A DNA stretch of 64,000 bases. Origin: Pseudomonas paraglycinae. GTDB taxonomy: Bacteria; Pseudomonadota; Gammaproteobacteria; Pseudomonadales; Pseudomonadaceae. Numbering within the stretch: the stretch's first letter is position 1; each line of letters starts with the position of its first letter. Under the pieces are notes generated by a model, which saw nothing but the letters and a program-made list of their open reading frames with translations, was not told the origin of the DNA and did not search any database. The DNA lies in NCBI RefSeq assembly GCF_021601625.1, contig NZ_BQHR01000013.1, forward strand, positions 124,001-188,000, written 5' to 3'. Positions 24,606-36,600 of the stretch are shown here, one piece after another. Made by a program: the position numbers and the translations under genes.

Positions 24606-27600
24606 GGCGATGGCTCATCCGTACCGATGACTTCGGCCAGCAACCGCGCCCAGCGGCCCGCCACGATGCCGTAGTGATCGGTGTCCAGGGTTTGCCAGCT
24701 GCGCAACTGCCGCAGCAAGGCCTGCCAGTTGCGTTGCAGGTCGTCCGGGTTCCAGTCGTTGCCCAGCCCGTAAGGATTGGCGTGCCCGGCGCTGAACAGC
24801 CGCACCACTGTGGTCGCCAATGCTGGCGGCTGGAAGTCGATCATGCTGGTCATGTTGTTGCGGCAGCACACCGTCAGCCGTTGCAGATACGCCTGGCGTT
24901 CTTCGGCCATGCCCTGCCCTTCGACCTCCGGCCAGCGTTGGGCAAACTCGCGCTGGAACACCTGCTCGATGGTCTGCTCGTCGATGTCGGCCAGTTCGCT
25001 ACCGGCATCCGGCGCGGGCGGGTCGATCAGGTACAGCAACGGTTGCCGGAAACCGTCGACTTGGGCCTGATGACACAGCGCCTGCGCCACCCATGCACCG
25101 AATGACCAGCCGGCCAGACGCCAAGTGCTGCCGTGCGGAAGATGCTCCTTGATCGCCTCCAGATACCAGCGTGCACGTTCCTCCACGCTGACGTTCGGCA
25201 ACTGCGGCAGACGCAGCGCCGGATCGCCGATCACGCACACGCCCAGTTCCGCCGGCAGCGCCGAGACCAGTTCCCGATAGGCCTGAACATCGCCGCCCAC
25301 CGGGTGGATCAGGTACAGCCAATCACGGCCGTCACCGGCATGCCATTGATCGATCCGCACTGCGTCGTGCCAGCCCTGCAGTGTTACGCCGGGAGCCTCT
25401 TCAACCGTAGCGGTCGAGACCAGCCCCAGCACCTCGCTCAGGCTGACCTTGTGGCTGAATTGCGACAGCTGGAAAACCTCGCCGGTGGCTGCTTGCAGTT
25501 CGTCGATCAGGTCGAGCAGCGTCAGCGAATCCGCGCCCAGGTCGTACAGCGAATCGTCATCTTCCAGCTCGGCCACACCGAGCCACTTGCACAGGCACTC
25601 ACGCAAGCGCGTCGAAAGATCCACGCCCTTCGGCGCCTCAACCGGGGTGGCCACAGCACCGTGACGAACCGGATAAAACCGCCGTGCCGTGTCGATGCCG
25701 GTGGTGGAGATCAGCAGCTGCGGCAACTGCGTCGCCATCGCCAGATCGAACACCCGACAGCCTTCTTCGGCCGACAAACCGACCGTCAGATGCTCCAGAT
25801 GCGCGGCGTCTCCACCGTTGCTGGTGGTGGCCATGCCGATGTCGCGCCAGATGTCCCAGTTGATCCCCAGACGCAGGCAAGCGTCGGCCGGGTTCGGGCG
25901 ATAGTGAGTGAAGCCGTCGAGCACCCCGCTGGCCGACGCGTAATCCAGATGCCCCGCGCCGCCGAACAGCGCCGACATCGACGAGCAGTACAGGACAAAA
26001 CCCGGCTTCAGGTGCTCGATCAACCCCTCGACCGCCAGCATGCCGCGAGTCTTAGCGGCCATGGCCTCGGCCATTTGCCGGGCATCACGGTGGCGAATCA
26101 GGCTACCCGCACCGACGCCTGCCGCATGAATCACCCCGCTCAGGCGACCGTAACGAACGGCCAGTTGATCGAGGATCTGCGGCCAGCGTGGCAGGTAGGC
26201 AATGTCTGCTTTGATGCAGTCGATCCGCGACGCGTACGCCGCCAATGACTCAGGCAATTGCCCTTGGCGCGAGATCAGCACCACACGGCGCGCGGGTGCC
26301 CGTAGCAGGTGTTCACACAAGGTCCGGCCGATGCCACCGCTGCCGCCCAGCACGAGGAATGTTCCATCTTCCGGTAAAAGTGACGTCGTTGCCGGGCCGG
26401 TCAACGGCTGAGGTAGCAAGCGTGGCTGCCAGAGGTAACCGTCGCGCACCGCCATTCGCCGAGGCAACGACGAAGGATCGGCAAGCAACGCTGCCAACTC
26501 GCCGGCCTGCGCTTCGAGACGTGGCGACGGCCAGTCCAGCCAGTGGCAACGCACCGGGTATTCCTGCGGCACCACTTCGGTGATGCCGGCCAGCGCTGCC
26601 AATTCGGGACGCTGAACCTCGCCGTCCACCGGACACGCCTGCCATGACATCAACCACAAGCGCAGACGTGTCGTGCGCGGGGTTTGCCCCCAGGCCTGCA
26701 TCAGCGCACTGACCGTGTCCAGACAGGCCCACTGCGCCAGATCCAGCGATTGCTCGTTGACCGCGCCCGACACCGCCAGCGGTAAGGCATGCAGCCATTC
26801 GAGTTCGCCAAGGTCAGGTTCTGCGATCTCGGCGAGCAACCGGTTCAGGGCTTCGGTGTCCAGCGGATCAAGCTCGAAACGGTCCGGGCTCAAGCGTTTG
26901 AAGCCGTTGCCGGCGCGCACATGAATCACGCGTCGGTATACAGCGTTCAGGCTCGCCAGCAAGGTCGATTCCGGCGCCTCATGGCTGCACAGAATCAGCA
27001 CCTCACGGGATCCGGCCGTCGCTGTCGCGCTCAGACGTCGGGTGCGCACCCACTGCCGCTGGTGAAACCAGTCCGCTAGCGGTTGTCGCTCAAGGGCTGG
27101 CGCATCAGGTTCGGCAGCTACAGCGGTTTGGAAACGATACGGCTGAAGATCGAACGACGACGGCGGCAAATCCCAGGGCGGCGGTGCCGAGCGCTGCGAC
27201 CACTGGATATTCGCGCCTTCGTACCAAGCGCCCAGCAGTTCCTGCGGCGATTGATCTCGGGCGATCACCTGCGCGCTTGAGACCGTGACTTCCTTGATCG
27301 CTGTCGGCTGCAATGGAATGGCCTCACCCGTCCCACAAACCATTGCGAAGCGCCAGCGCAACTGCCGGCGACCTGACTGCAAGTGCCGCAGCAACGCAGT
27401 CTGCTGTTCCGGGTTCGCATGCAGATATTCGCGAATCACCGCGATATCGCGCAGCAACTCCGCCCGGCTGTGAGCCGAAATCATCAGCAGCGGCAACGTT
27501 TCCTCGACACTTTCCTGCGCCGTGGGCGCAGCACCGACGATGACATGCGCATTGGTCCCGCCAATCCCGAAACTGCTGACACCGGCCAGTCGCCGCCGCC

Positions 27601-30600
27601 CTTGCGGCCATGGCCGGGACGTGGTCGGCACGTAGAACGGCGAATGTTCCAGATCGATCTGCGGGTTGATCCGGCCAAAACCGAGGTTCGGCGGCAGCAC
27701 GCCATGGAACACCGCAAGGCTGGCGCGAATCAGCCCGACCACCCCCGCCGCCGCGCCCAAATGACCGATCTGGCTTTTCACCGAAGCCAGCGCGCAATGA
27801 CCGACCGGCGCATCGCCGAAAGCCTTGGTCAACGCCGCAACCTCGATCGGATCGCCCAGCAAGGTGCCGGTGCCATGGGCCTCGATGTAGCCGATGTCGG
27901 CACCGGTCAACCCGGCCCGACTCAGGGCATCGCGGATGACCGCGCTCTGCCCGGCCACCGACGGTGCGGTGTAACTCATCTTGGCCCGGCCATCGTTGTT
28001 CAACGCCGAGTCCTCGACCAACGCATAGATCCGGTCACCATCGGCCCGCGCCTTGGCCAACGGTTTGAGCACCACCACGCCGTAACCACTGGCGCCGAGG
28101 GTGCCGCTGGCATCGTCGCTGAACGGACGGCACAGACCGTCGGCGGAAAAGATGTGCTGCGAGCGATGCCGGTAGCCCTCGGTCAGGGTCGGGTCGATCA
28201 GCACCCCGGCCGCGAGCATCACGTCACTGTCGCCCTGACGCAGCATCGAACTGGCCAGGTGCACGGCGATCAGCGAACTGCCGCAAGCGGCCTGCACGCT
28301 GAGGGCCGGGCCGTTGAGGTCCAGGTGATACGCGGCTTTGGTCGCCAGAAAATCCTTGTCGTGATGCAGCGCCAGTTGAAAACCGTCCGGCAGATCGTCT
28401 TCGGCGGTTTCGCGCAGCATCTGCTGGAAGTAGGTGGTTTCGCCGCAACTGGCGATCAGGCCGATGCGCGGGCCGCCGGTCGAAGGAACGATGGCCGCGT
28501 GTTGCAGGGCCTGCACGCACGCCATCAGCAGATGCCGCTGTTGCGGGTCCATCAGCCGAGCTTCCTGGCGGCTGATGCCGAAGTACTCGGGATCGAAATC
28601 GAGCATGCCCGCCAGCTGACTGCGGGCGCCGACCAGCCCGTCATCGGCAGCAAAGTGCTCGATGCCCAGCCCATTGCCTTGCACCATCGCCCAGAACTCG
28701 GACAGGTTCTGCGCCCCGGCCACATTGACCGACATGCCGATGATCGCCATCGGCTGATGACCATCATCGGTCTGCCGTACACGCTCCGCCACGTCCACAG
28801 GCGCGGTCGACAGATGCGCCGCCAGCCGCCGCACCGTGACGTGTTCGAACAGATCGGCCATCGTCACCTTGTGCGGCAGCTCTTCGGCATAACGGCCATG
28901 CAAACGCATCAAGCCGAGGCTGGTGGCGCCGGCCTCGAAGAAGGTCTGCTCCGGCTCGATGTCACGACCGATGACGGCCTGGAACAACTCGCTGAGTTGC
29001 CGTTCCAGTGCGGTCAATTGAACAACCGGTGCTGGCGTGCTGCGCCGTTCCAACGCCTCGCCCACATTCGGCAAGGCCTTGCGATCGATCTTGCCGCTGG
29101 GGGTGCGTGGCCAGCGGTCGATCCGTCGGTATTCATCGATTCGCACATGGGCCGGCAGCCACCGCGCGACCTGACGATCCAGCGCTTGCGACGTCGCAGG
29201 TTGGCCATCGAGTTGCAGCCAGGCGATCAGCCGGGGCGGATCGGCCTGAACCGCTACCACCGCGTTGACCACTTCCGGCACCTGCATCAGCGCCGCCTCG
29301 ATCTGCCCCAGTTCCAGACGATGGCCGCTGAGTTTGATCTGCTGATCGTCACGTCCCAGGTAATGCAGGCAGCCTTGGGCATCGGCCCACGCCAGATCGC
29401 CGGTGCGATAGTACAAACAGCCGTCTGCCAGCTCGACAAACCGCGCGGCGTTCAGCGCAGAATCTGCCAGATAGCAGCGGGCAACCATCGGCCCGGCTAC
29501 CAACAGATAACCACGACTGCCGATCGGCACCGGGCGGTCGTGCTCATCCACCAGCAGCAACCGCGCATTGCCGACGGCATGGCCGATCGGTGCGCGCAAT
29601 GGCCAGTCCCGCGCCACGGGCGGGAGGCGCAAGGCGCTGACCACGTGGGTTTCAGTCGGGCCATAGTGGTTGAACAATGAAGCTTGCGGCATGCCGCCGA
29701 ACCAGTTGCGCAGCGCGTCGGTGCAGAGCAGTTGCTCGCCGGCCGTGATCACTTCACGCAACGCCGACGGGTAAATGCCCCGGTTCAAGGCGGTTTGCGC
29801 CAGATGCTGCAAGGCCACGTATGGCAGGAACAGGCGCTCGATCCGCGCCTCGACCATGTAATCCAGCAACGCCTCGGCATCCTGACGCCAGCGCGGAGTG
29901 ATCAGGTGATAACAACCGCCGCCGCACAGGGTGCTGAAAATCTCCTGGAACGACACATCGAACGACAGCATCGAGAACTGCAGGGTCACCGCTTTCGCCG
30001 GCAACTGCCCTTCGGTGCGCTGCCATTGCAGCAGGTTGCACAGGGTGCGCTCGGACACTTGCACACCTTTGGGCGTGCCGGTGGATCCGGAGGTGAACAG
30101 CGTGTACAGCGGCCGCTCGCCGGCGTGGCGCGGACGCTCGAACGCTTCGGCATCGGCGTGAAGATCGATCCGATGCGTGGCGAATCGCCCGGCGTTCAGG
30201 TCGTCGAGTGCGGCCGCCGTCGTGTCGCTGAACAGCACACAGTGCGGTTGCGCCTGCTCCAGCACCTGACGCTGGATCGCCACCGGATAAGCAGGATCCA
30301 GCGGCACGGCGGTCAGGTTGAGTTTGGCCAGCGCCAGCAAGGCGACGATATGTTCCACCGAGGCATCGAGGAACAGCACGACATGCAGCGGCGGGTTCCC
30401 GGCTGGAAATGGATGTCGCTCGATCAGAGTCGCCGCCAGAGCATCGGCCAGCGTATTCAGTTCGCTGTAGGTGAGGCGGTGCTGTCCCTGAACAAGCGCA
30501 ACCGCCTCAGGCGTGCAATGCACTTGATGCTCGAACCCATCCGCCAATGTGTTGAACGGCAGCGCAATCTGCGGACCTTCGCTGGCCGGTGGCAGGTTGC

Positions 30601-33600
30601 GTCGATACGGACTGAGCAAATCGTTGAGATTGGCCGCCGGAGTTTCCAGCAACAAATCCAGACCACGGCGGAACAATGCGTTCACCGCCCGCATCTGTTC
30701 GGCATCGAAATAGCTGCACTGATATTCCCACCAGCATTCCAGTTGCGAACCGCTGCCCACCATCAACAACGTCAGCGGGCACTTGGCGTGCAATTGCTGG
30801 TTGAATGCCAGCGTGGCGCGCAGGTTCGAGTCGGCCAACGCGGCGTAATCGGTGTTTTCCAGCACGAACATGAAATCGAACAGCAAGGGGCTCGACGACA
30901 GCCGCAGGTCTTCCACCAGATCCGCCAGCGCCACGTCCTGCAACGCCAGCACTTCGCGCACAGTGGCGGTCTGCTTGCGCAACTGCTCACTCAGGGGCAA
31001 TGGGTTTTCAACGGCGGTGGGGATCAGCACGGTGTTGGCAAACATGCCGACGGTGTCTTCGAACTCCGCCAGCGGCCGGTTGGACACCGGGCTGGCGATC
31101 CGTGGCCGCTCGCACCCGGTCAGGGCGTACAGGCTCCAGGCGAAAACACTGAACAGCACTTCGAAACGGGTCAGCCGTTGTTGGGTGCAAAAGCGTTCGA
31201 GGGCAGCGCTACGGAGAGTGCCCAAGGGTTCGCGGTGCAACCGGGCGTCCGGGCTGATTTCGCGCATTGGCATCAATGCAGACGATGGTTCTTCCTGACG
31301 GCGGTGCAATTCGGCGAGGGCGCGGCGCTGGTCGCGATAATGCGGATCGACGCTCCACTGGCGCTGCCACTGGCCAAACTCCAGCGTTGTCAACCGGGCG
31401 GCCGGTTGCGGGCTGTCGCGGCCTTGCAGGACATCGGCGTAAAGCTGCGCCAGGTCGTCGAACAGCAGGTTCACCGACCAGCCATCGACGATGATGTGAT
31501 GCAAGTTCAGCAACAACCGGCAGCTGCCATCGGCGAACGGCAACAGCCAGGCCTGAAACAGGTTGGGCGTGGTCAGGTCGAACGGCGCGGCGAACACCAG
31601 TTCTGCGAAGGCCTGCCAGTTGTCCTCGGTGAAATGCCCGACCGCGAAGGTTCGACAGGTCGGCCCCTGCTCGGCAATTACTTGATCGAGTCCGTCGCTA
31701 CCGGGTGCAAAAGCCGTGCGCAATCCAGGATGACGCTGTACCAGTCGCCCGACGGCTTCGGAAAGTGCGGCGACTTCGACACCCGCCGCCAGTTGTAGAA
31801 TCAGCGGCACGCTATAAGCCGTTGAGGTCGGCGAGCGTTGTTGCAACAGCCACAAACGGCGCTGCTCTGCGGTGGCCGGCAGGCGTTTGGCGCTGCTGAT
31901 CGGGGGCGCAGGTGGGTAGATCGAATCGCCGTTCGTTTCACCGGTCAGTTGTTCGGCCAGTGACGAGAAAGGCTCGTTGAGCAACGTGTCGAGAGCGATC
32001 TCGCGCTGCCAACGAACACGAATCGCCGAGCGCAGGCGCATGGCCTTGAGCGAATCGCCGCCGCTGCCGAGCCAGTCATCCTGCGCACTCAGGGCCGGTT
32101 GGCCGAGCAGCGAACGGGCTTGTTTCAGCATCCAGTTCAAGGCAGGCGAAGCAGCGCCATCGTCAACGGCATCCATCACTGGATGCCACGGACTCAGCCC
32201 TTGGGCCAGCAAGCCATCACGGTCGATTTTGCCATTGGCCGTCAGCGGCAGGCGCTCCAGCAGAAACAACTGATGCGGCCGCATATACGGCGCCAGTTGC
32301 GCTCGCAGATGGTTTTCGAATTTGTGATAGTCCAGATCCCTGCGAGGCACGATGAACGCCAGCAACTGATGATCTTCAGCCGCCTGCCGCCGTGTGCAGA
32401 CGTACACCTGCGCCACACCCGGATACTCCAGCATCCGTTGCTCCACCTCCCCCGGCTCGATCCGGAAGCCGCGAATCTTCACTTGCCGGTCGACCCGCCC
32501 CAGGTACTCGATCAAGCCTTCGGCATTGCACCGCACCAGATCACCGGTGCGGTAATGCACCTGCGCACCACCGTCGAGGTCGGGCAAACGAACGAACTGG
32601 CGGGCAGTTTCTTCGGGCCGGTTGCGATAGCCCCGAGCGACACCGCTGCCACTCAAATACAGCTCGCCCACCTCGCCCGGCGGCACCGGCCGTTGCTGCT
32701 CATCCAGCACCAACACACCGGTATCCGGCAACGGTCGGCCAATCGGCGCCGAGTCGCCGGCAAAGTCGCGGCTGATCGGCCAGCACAGGGCAAATGTGGT
32801 GCATTCGGTGGGGCCGTAGACGTTGAAAATCCGGCAGCGGCTCTCAGGATTGTCCCGATACCAACCACGAACAGCGGCGGCACTGATCTGCTCACCGCCA
32901 ATCAGCACCTGACGCACGCTGGAAAAACACGACGGCCACTCTGCAATCAACGTGTTGAACAGCGACACCGTCATGAACAGGTTGTCGACCTGCGTCCGCT
33001 CCAGCACCTCGGCCAGTCGACGCGCATCCAGCACGTCATCGTCGGCGATCATCACGCAGCAACCGCCGTTGAGCAGCGGCGCCCACAGCTCGAAACTGCA
33101 CGCATCGAACGCCGGGTTGGACAGGCAGGCAAACCGGTCCGTCGGGCGAATCTCGATATAGCCGTCGCTGTGCGCCAGCCGCAGCAAGCCGCGTTCACCC
33201 ACCTCGACCGCTTTCGGCGTGCCGGTGGTGCCCGAGGTGTAGAACAGGAACATCACCTCGGCGAAGTCTTCGGCCAGTGTTTGCGGCGGAGCGTCCGGCT
33301 GATCGAGCAAGGCCTCGACGCTGGTTTGCCACAGTGAAGGCGACCACAGCGGTTCTTCGTCCAGGGTAATCAGGCCGACACACGCCGCATCCGCCAGCAT
33401 TAGCTCCCGACGTTGGCGCGGGCTGGCGCGATCCAGCGGCACCACCACCGCACCGACTTCCAGGGTGCCGATAATCGCCGCCAACCATTGCCAGCAACGC
33501 GGCATGCACAATGCCAGCGACTGGCCGGGTTCGACACCGCGCGCCAGCAACCCTCGGGCAATGCGTTCGCTGGCGCTGGCCAGTTCGGCGTAAGTCAGCG

Positions 33601-33694
33601 TAACCGACTGATCGATCACCGCCGGGGCTTGCGGATTACGCGCCACTTGCTCGGCAAAACGCGCAAGCAATGGCAAGTCTTTGGACGCACTCAT
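24602..33694 (-). CDS. NRPS-C: hybrid NRPS/PKS, A-T-C-A-T-KS-KR-T-TE, no AT
   Basis: A protein of about 3030 residues; the ATG at 33694 has GGAGG seven bases upstream and overlaps the NRPS-B stop. Approximate order by residue: A (15-510, TSGTTGTPK at 152), T (GGDSLKAM at 544), C (HHIIVDGW at 735), A (TSGSTGTPKG at 1202), T (GATSLGL at 1584), KS (1645-2055; cysteine in AACGSS at 1804, histidines in EAHGTGT and IGHLGAAAG), a linker of about 380 residues with no AT, KR (GGSGGIG at 2444, YASASG), T (GADSLTLL at 2717), TE (GWSFGAW at 2862). By aligned specificity residues the first A reads DAFFLGVTF (Ile-like) and the second DVQFIAHVV (Pro). It therefore starts with an amino acid, adds Pro, adds and ketoreduces one malonate-derived unit, and releases the product. 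Specificity calls are by eye. Confidence 0.9.
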   Translation of the reverse strand: MSASKDLPLLARFAEQVARNPQAPAVIDQSVTLTYAELASASERIARGLLARGVEPGQSLALCMPRCWQWLAAIIGTLEVGAVVVPLDRASPRQRRELMLADAACVGLITLDEEPLWSPSLWQTSVEALLDQPDAPPQTLAEDFAEVMFLFYTSGTTGTPKAVEVGERGLLRLAHSDGYIEIRPTDRFACLSNPAFDACSFELWAPLLNGGCCVMIADDDVLDARRLAEVLERTQVDNLFMTVSLFNTLIAEWPSCFSSVRQVLIGGEQISAAAVRGWYRDNPESRCRIFNVYGPTECTTFALCWPISRDFAGDSAPIGRPLPDTGVLVLDEQQRPVPPGEVGELYLSGSGVARGYRNRPEETARQFVRLPDLDGGAQVHYRTGDLVRCNAEGLIEYLGRVDRQVKIRGFRIEPGEVEQRMLEYPGVAQVYVCTRRQAAEDHQLLAFIVPRRDLDYHKFENHLRAQLAPYMRPHQLFLLERLPLTANGKIDRDGLLAQGLSPWHPVMDAVDDGAASPALNWMLKQARSLLGQPALSAQDDWLGSGGDSLKAMRLRSAIRVRWQREIALDTLLNEPFSSLAEQLTGETNGDSIYPPAPPISSAKRLPATAEQRRLWLLQQRSPTSTAYSVPLILQLAAGVEVAALSEAVGRLVQRHPGLRTAFAPGSDGLDQVIAEQGPTCRTFAVGHFTEDNWQAFAELVFAAPFDLTTPNLFQAWLLPFADGSCRLLLNLHHIIVDGWSVNLLFDDLAQLYADVLQGRDSPQPAARLTTLEFGQWQRQWSVDPHYRDQRRALAELHRRQEEPSSALMPMREISPDARLHREPLGTLRSAALERFCTQQRLTRFEVLFSVFAWSLYALTGCERPRIASPVSNRPLAEFEDTVGMFANTVLIPTAVENPLPLSEQLRKQTATVREVLALQDVALADLVEDLRLSSSPLLFDFMFVLENTDYAALADSNLRATLAFNQQLHAKCPLTLLMVGSGSQLECWWEYQCSYFDAEQMRAVNALFRRGLDLLLETPAANLNDLLSPYRRNLPPASEGPQIALPFNTLADGFEHQVHCTPEAVALVQGQHRLTYSELNTLADALAATLIERHPFPAGNPPLHVVLFLDASVEHIVALLALAKLNLTAVPLDPAYPVAIQRQVLEQAQPHCVLFSDTTAAALDDLNAGRFATHRIDLHADAEAFERPRHAGERPLYTLFTSGSTGTPKGVQVSERTLCNLLQWQRTEGQLPAKAVTLQFSMLSFDVSFQEIFSTLCGGGCYHLITPRWRQDAEALLDYMVEARIERLFLPYVALQHLAQTALNRGIYPSALREVITAGEQLLCTDALRNWFGGMPQASLFNHYGPTETHVVSALRLPPVARDWPLRAPIGHAVGNARLLLVDEHDRPVPIGSRGYLLVAGPMVARCYLADSALNAARFVELADGCLYYRTGDLAWADAQGCLHYLGRDDQQIKLSGHRLELGQIEAALMQVPEVVNAVVAVQADPPRLIAWLQLDGQPATSQALDRQVARWLPAHVRIDEYRRIDRWPRTPSGKIDRKALPNVGEALERRSTPAPVVQLTALERQLSELFQAVIGRDIEPEQTFFEAGATSLGLMRLHGRYAEELPHKVTMADLFEHVTVRRLAAHLSTAPVDVAERVRQTDDGHQPMAIIGMSVNVAGAQNLSEFWAMVQGNGLGIEHFAADDGLVGARSQLAGMLDFDPEYFGISRQEARLMDPQQRHLLMACVQALQHAAIVPSTGGPRIGLIASCGETTYFQQMLRETAEDDLPDGFQLALHHDKDFLATKAAYHLDLNGPALSVQAACGSSLIAVHLASSMLRQGDSDVMLAAGVLIDPTLTEGYRHRSQHIFSADGLCRPFSDDASGTLGASGYGVVVLKPLAKARADGDRIYALVEDSALNNDGRAKMSYTAPSVAGQSAVIRDALSRAGLTGADIGYIEAHGTGTLLGDPIEVAALTKAFGDAPVGHCALASVKSQIGHLGAAAGVVGLIRASLAVFHGVLPPNLGFGRINPQIDLEHSPFYVPTTSRPWPQGRRRLAGVSSFGIGGTNAHVIVGAAPTAQESVEETLPLLMISAHSRAELLRDIAVIREYLHANPEQQTALLRHLQSGRRQLRWRFAMVCGTGEAIPLQPTAIKEVTVSSAQVIARDQSPQELLGAWYEGANIQWSQRSAPPPWDLPPSSFDLQPYRFQTAVAAEPDAPALERQPLADWFHQRQWVRTRRLSATATAGSREVLILCSHEAPESTLLASLNAVYRRVIHVRAGNGFKRLSPDRFELDPLDTEALNRLLAEIAEPDLGELEWLHALPLAVSGAVNEQSLDLAQWACLDTVSALMQAWGQTPRTTRLRLWLMSWQACPVDGEVQRPELAALAGITEVVPQEYPVRCHWLDWPSPRLEAQAGELAALLADPSSLPRRMAVRDGYLWQPRLLPQPLTGPATTSLLPEDGTFLVLGGSGGIGRTLCEHLLRAPARRVVLISRQGQLPESLAAYASRIDCIKADIAYLPRWPQILDQLAVRYGRLSGVIHAAGVGAGSLIRHRDARQMAEAMAAKTRGMLAVEGLIEHLKPGFVLYCSSMSALFGGAGHLDYASASGVLDGFTHYRPNPADACLRLGINWDIWRDIGMATTSNGGDAAHLEHLTVGLSAEEGCRVFDLAMATQLPQLLISTTGIDTARRFYPVRHGAVATPVEAPKGVDLSTRLRECLCKWLGVAELEDDDSLYDLGADSLTLLDLIDELQAATGEVFQLSQFSHKVSLSEVLGLVSTATVEEAPGVTLQGWHDAVRIDQWHAGDGRDWLYLIHPVGGDVQAYRELVSALPAELGVCVIGDPALRLPQLPNVSVEERARWYLEAIKEHLPHGSTWRLAGWSFGAWVAQALCHQAQVDGFRQPLLYLIDPPAPDAGSELADIDEQTIEQVFQREFAQRWPEVEGQGMAEERQAYLQRLTVCCRNNMTSMIDFQPPALATTVVRLFSAGHANPYGLGNDWNPDDLQRNWQALLRQLRSWQTLDTDHYGIVAGRWARLLAEVIGTDEPSP

Positions 33695-36600
33695 CATTTC
33701 GCCTCCTGCGCGTCGAAGCGTTGCAGCTCCCGACGGATGATTTGCGAGACCCGATGGATTTCCGCGCTTTCGAGCATGTCCCAGTGCCCGCCGCTGACCA
33801 GTTTCGCCAGATAACCGCGGCCTGCGCGGCGACGCCAGAAGGCGCGCAGTTCATGCAACTGATGGCGGCTGAAATCTTCCCGCGCCTGAATCAGCACCAC
33901 GCGACCGCCGCGCGGCGCGCACTCATAGGCGGCCATGGCCAGCCGGTTGTGGTTGTAGATGTTGAAGTAGCGTTCGACCTGGGCGTCTTCGATGCCGGGG
34001 TACATGCCGTTGAAGCGCACCAGTTTGTCGCGGAACTCGGCCATGTCCACGGTGCCGATCTGCTCGCGGAAACCCGGATCGTCGCTGCCCTGAGTGTCGA
34101 GCAGCACCACCGTCACCTGACGATGCCCGGTCGCCGTCAATCGCCGCGCCATTTCATAGGCCACCAGACCACCGAACGACAGCCCGGTAAGAATCAGCGG
34201 TTGCTGCGTCAGCGGTTCAATTTGGCACAAGTAAGCCTCGGCCATCGCTTCGACCGTCGGTTCGGTGCTTTCCCCCGGATTCAGCCCCGGCGATTGCACC
34301 CCGTACACGCCGGTTTCATCCGGCAGGACTTTGGCCAGCGACAGGTAACAGAACGCCGTGCCGCCCGCCGGGTGAATGCACACCACGTTGTGCTGGCCGC
34401 TGCCGCGACGGAATTCGATCAGGTTGCTCTGGGCCAGCGCCGGATTGGCTCCAACCCGCAGCCAGCCGCCCAGCGCTTCGATGGTCGGGTAGCTGAGTAC
34501 CACGCGCACCGGCACTTCGACTGCAAACTGCTGGCTGATTTCATGGGCCATTTTGATCGCGGCGATCGAAGTGCCGCCGACATTGAAGAAGTTGTCACGA
34601 ATGCCGATCTGCGGCGCCAGCAACAGGCTTTTCCAGATCTGGTACAGCGCCAGTTCGATGTGGTCGCGCGGGCTGCTCAGGTTGACCTGACGGTTGACCA
34701 TTTCTTCGTCCGCCAACGCGGTCAGCGCGGCGCGATCAACCTTGCCATTGGCAGTCAGCGGCAAGGCGTCGAGCCACAGATAGCTGCCGGGGATCACCGC
34801 CCTGGGCAGTGTCGTCGCCAGATGGGCGTGCACCGCTGCTTCGTCCACGGGCTCTGCCACCACGCAACAAGCCACCAGCCGCTGATCCTGCGCCGCTTCG
34901 CCGACCATCAGCACCACGGCGCTGCGGATACCCGGAAACGCTTCGAGCCGGGCTTCGATTTCGCCCAGTTCCAGACGCACGCCGCGCAACTTGACCTGAA
35001 AATCGTTGCGACCGAGAAACTCCAGCTGACCGTCCGGGCGATAACGCGCCAGATCGCCGCTGCGATAGAGCCGGTCTCCCGCCACAAACGGGTTGTCGAT
35101 AAAGCGCTCGGCACTCAGTTGCGCCAGCCCCAGATAACCCCGAGCGACGCCAACGCCGCCAATGTGCAGATGCCCGGTCACGCCCACCGGCACCGGCTCA
35201 TCGCGGTCATCAAGAACATAAAATCGGTTGTTGGAAATCGGCCGGCCGATCGGCAATTGCCGGGCCGGCACCTCGGCGCCGGGCTCCAGGGTCCAGATGC
35301 TATTGATCACCGTGGTTTCGGTCGGGCCGTAAACGTTGTGCAGCCGTGCATGGGGCAGATGCTCCTGAAAGCGCCGCGCCAGGGCTGGCGGCAGTTCACC
35401 GCCGCCGCTGAACACATCGGTCAGCGACGTACACTGGCTGACCTCGTCGACCTCCAGAAACAGCTGCAACATCGCTGGCACGAACACCAGCGCCGTGACC
35501 TGCTGCTCGCGCACCTCGCGGGCCAGATACGCCGGTTCGTAATGCCCGCCGGGCCGCGCGATCACCAGCCGTCCGCCGGTTGCCAGCGGCCAGAAGGTCT
35601 CCCACGCCGAGGCATCGAAACCGAACGGGATCTTGTGCAACATCGCCCCCGCCTCGCCGCAGACCTGCAAACACCACAGCAGCAGATTGCTCAAGCCACG
35701 ATGCGCGACCATTGCGCCCTTGGGCAAGCCGGTGGTGCCGGAGGTGTAGATTACGTAGGCGAGATGGTCAGGAGTGACGCCGACATTGCGTGGGTCGAGA
35801 TTGTCCGCCGGCAACGACGCCCAGCTCGCGGCATCTTGTTCGAGGTCGAGGATCGGCGCTTCCCAGGTCGAGCCTTGCACGGCTTGGCGCAAGATTGCGT
35901 GCGCCGAGCCAAGGGTCAGCAACACCGCCGGCGTGCTGTCGCCGAGCATATGGCTCAGGCGTCCCAATGGATAATCCGGATCCAGCGGCACATAGGCGCC
36001 ACCGGCCTTGAGCACCGCCAGCAGCGCCACCGGCAATTCCAGCGAACGCTCGATACACACCGCCACGCGCACATCCGGGCCGACGCCCAAGGTGCGCAGA
36101 TGCCGCGCCAGTCGGTTGGCCCGGGCATTGAGTTCGGCGTAGCTCAAGGATTCGCCCTCGAATACCACCGCGCAGGCCTGAGGGTTGCTCGCGGCCTGCG
36201 CTTCAACCAGTTGATGCACGCAGGGCACCGCTTGCGTCAGTGGTGCGGTGCGGTTGAAGTCGACCAGTACCTGCTGACGCTCAGCCTCGTTCATCAACGG
36301 CAAGGCATTGATCGGTTGCTTGGCATCAGCAGCGATCTGTTCGAGCAAATGACGGTAGTGCCCGCTCAGGCGTTGGATGGTTGCGATGTCGTAGAGGTCG
36401 GTGTTGTATTCCACCAGCAAGTCCAGCCGCCCTTCCCGCTCGACCCATTCGAACGCCAGATCGAACTTGGCCGTGGCACTGCTGGTGCCGTACGGCGCCA
36501 GTTCCAGACCGGGCATCTGCACCGCGTTGCCCGGTGTGTTCTGCAGCACCAGCATCACCTGGAACAACGGCGAATGGCCGGGATCGCGCTGCGGGTTGAC

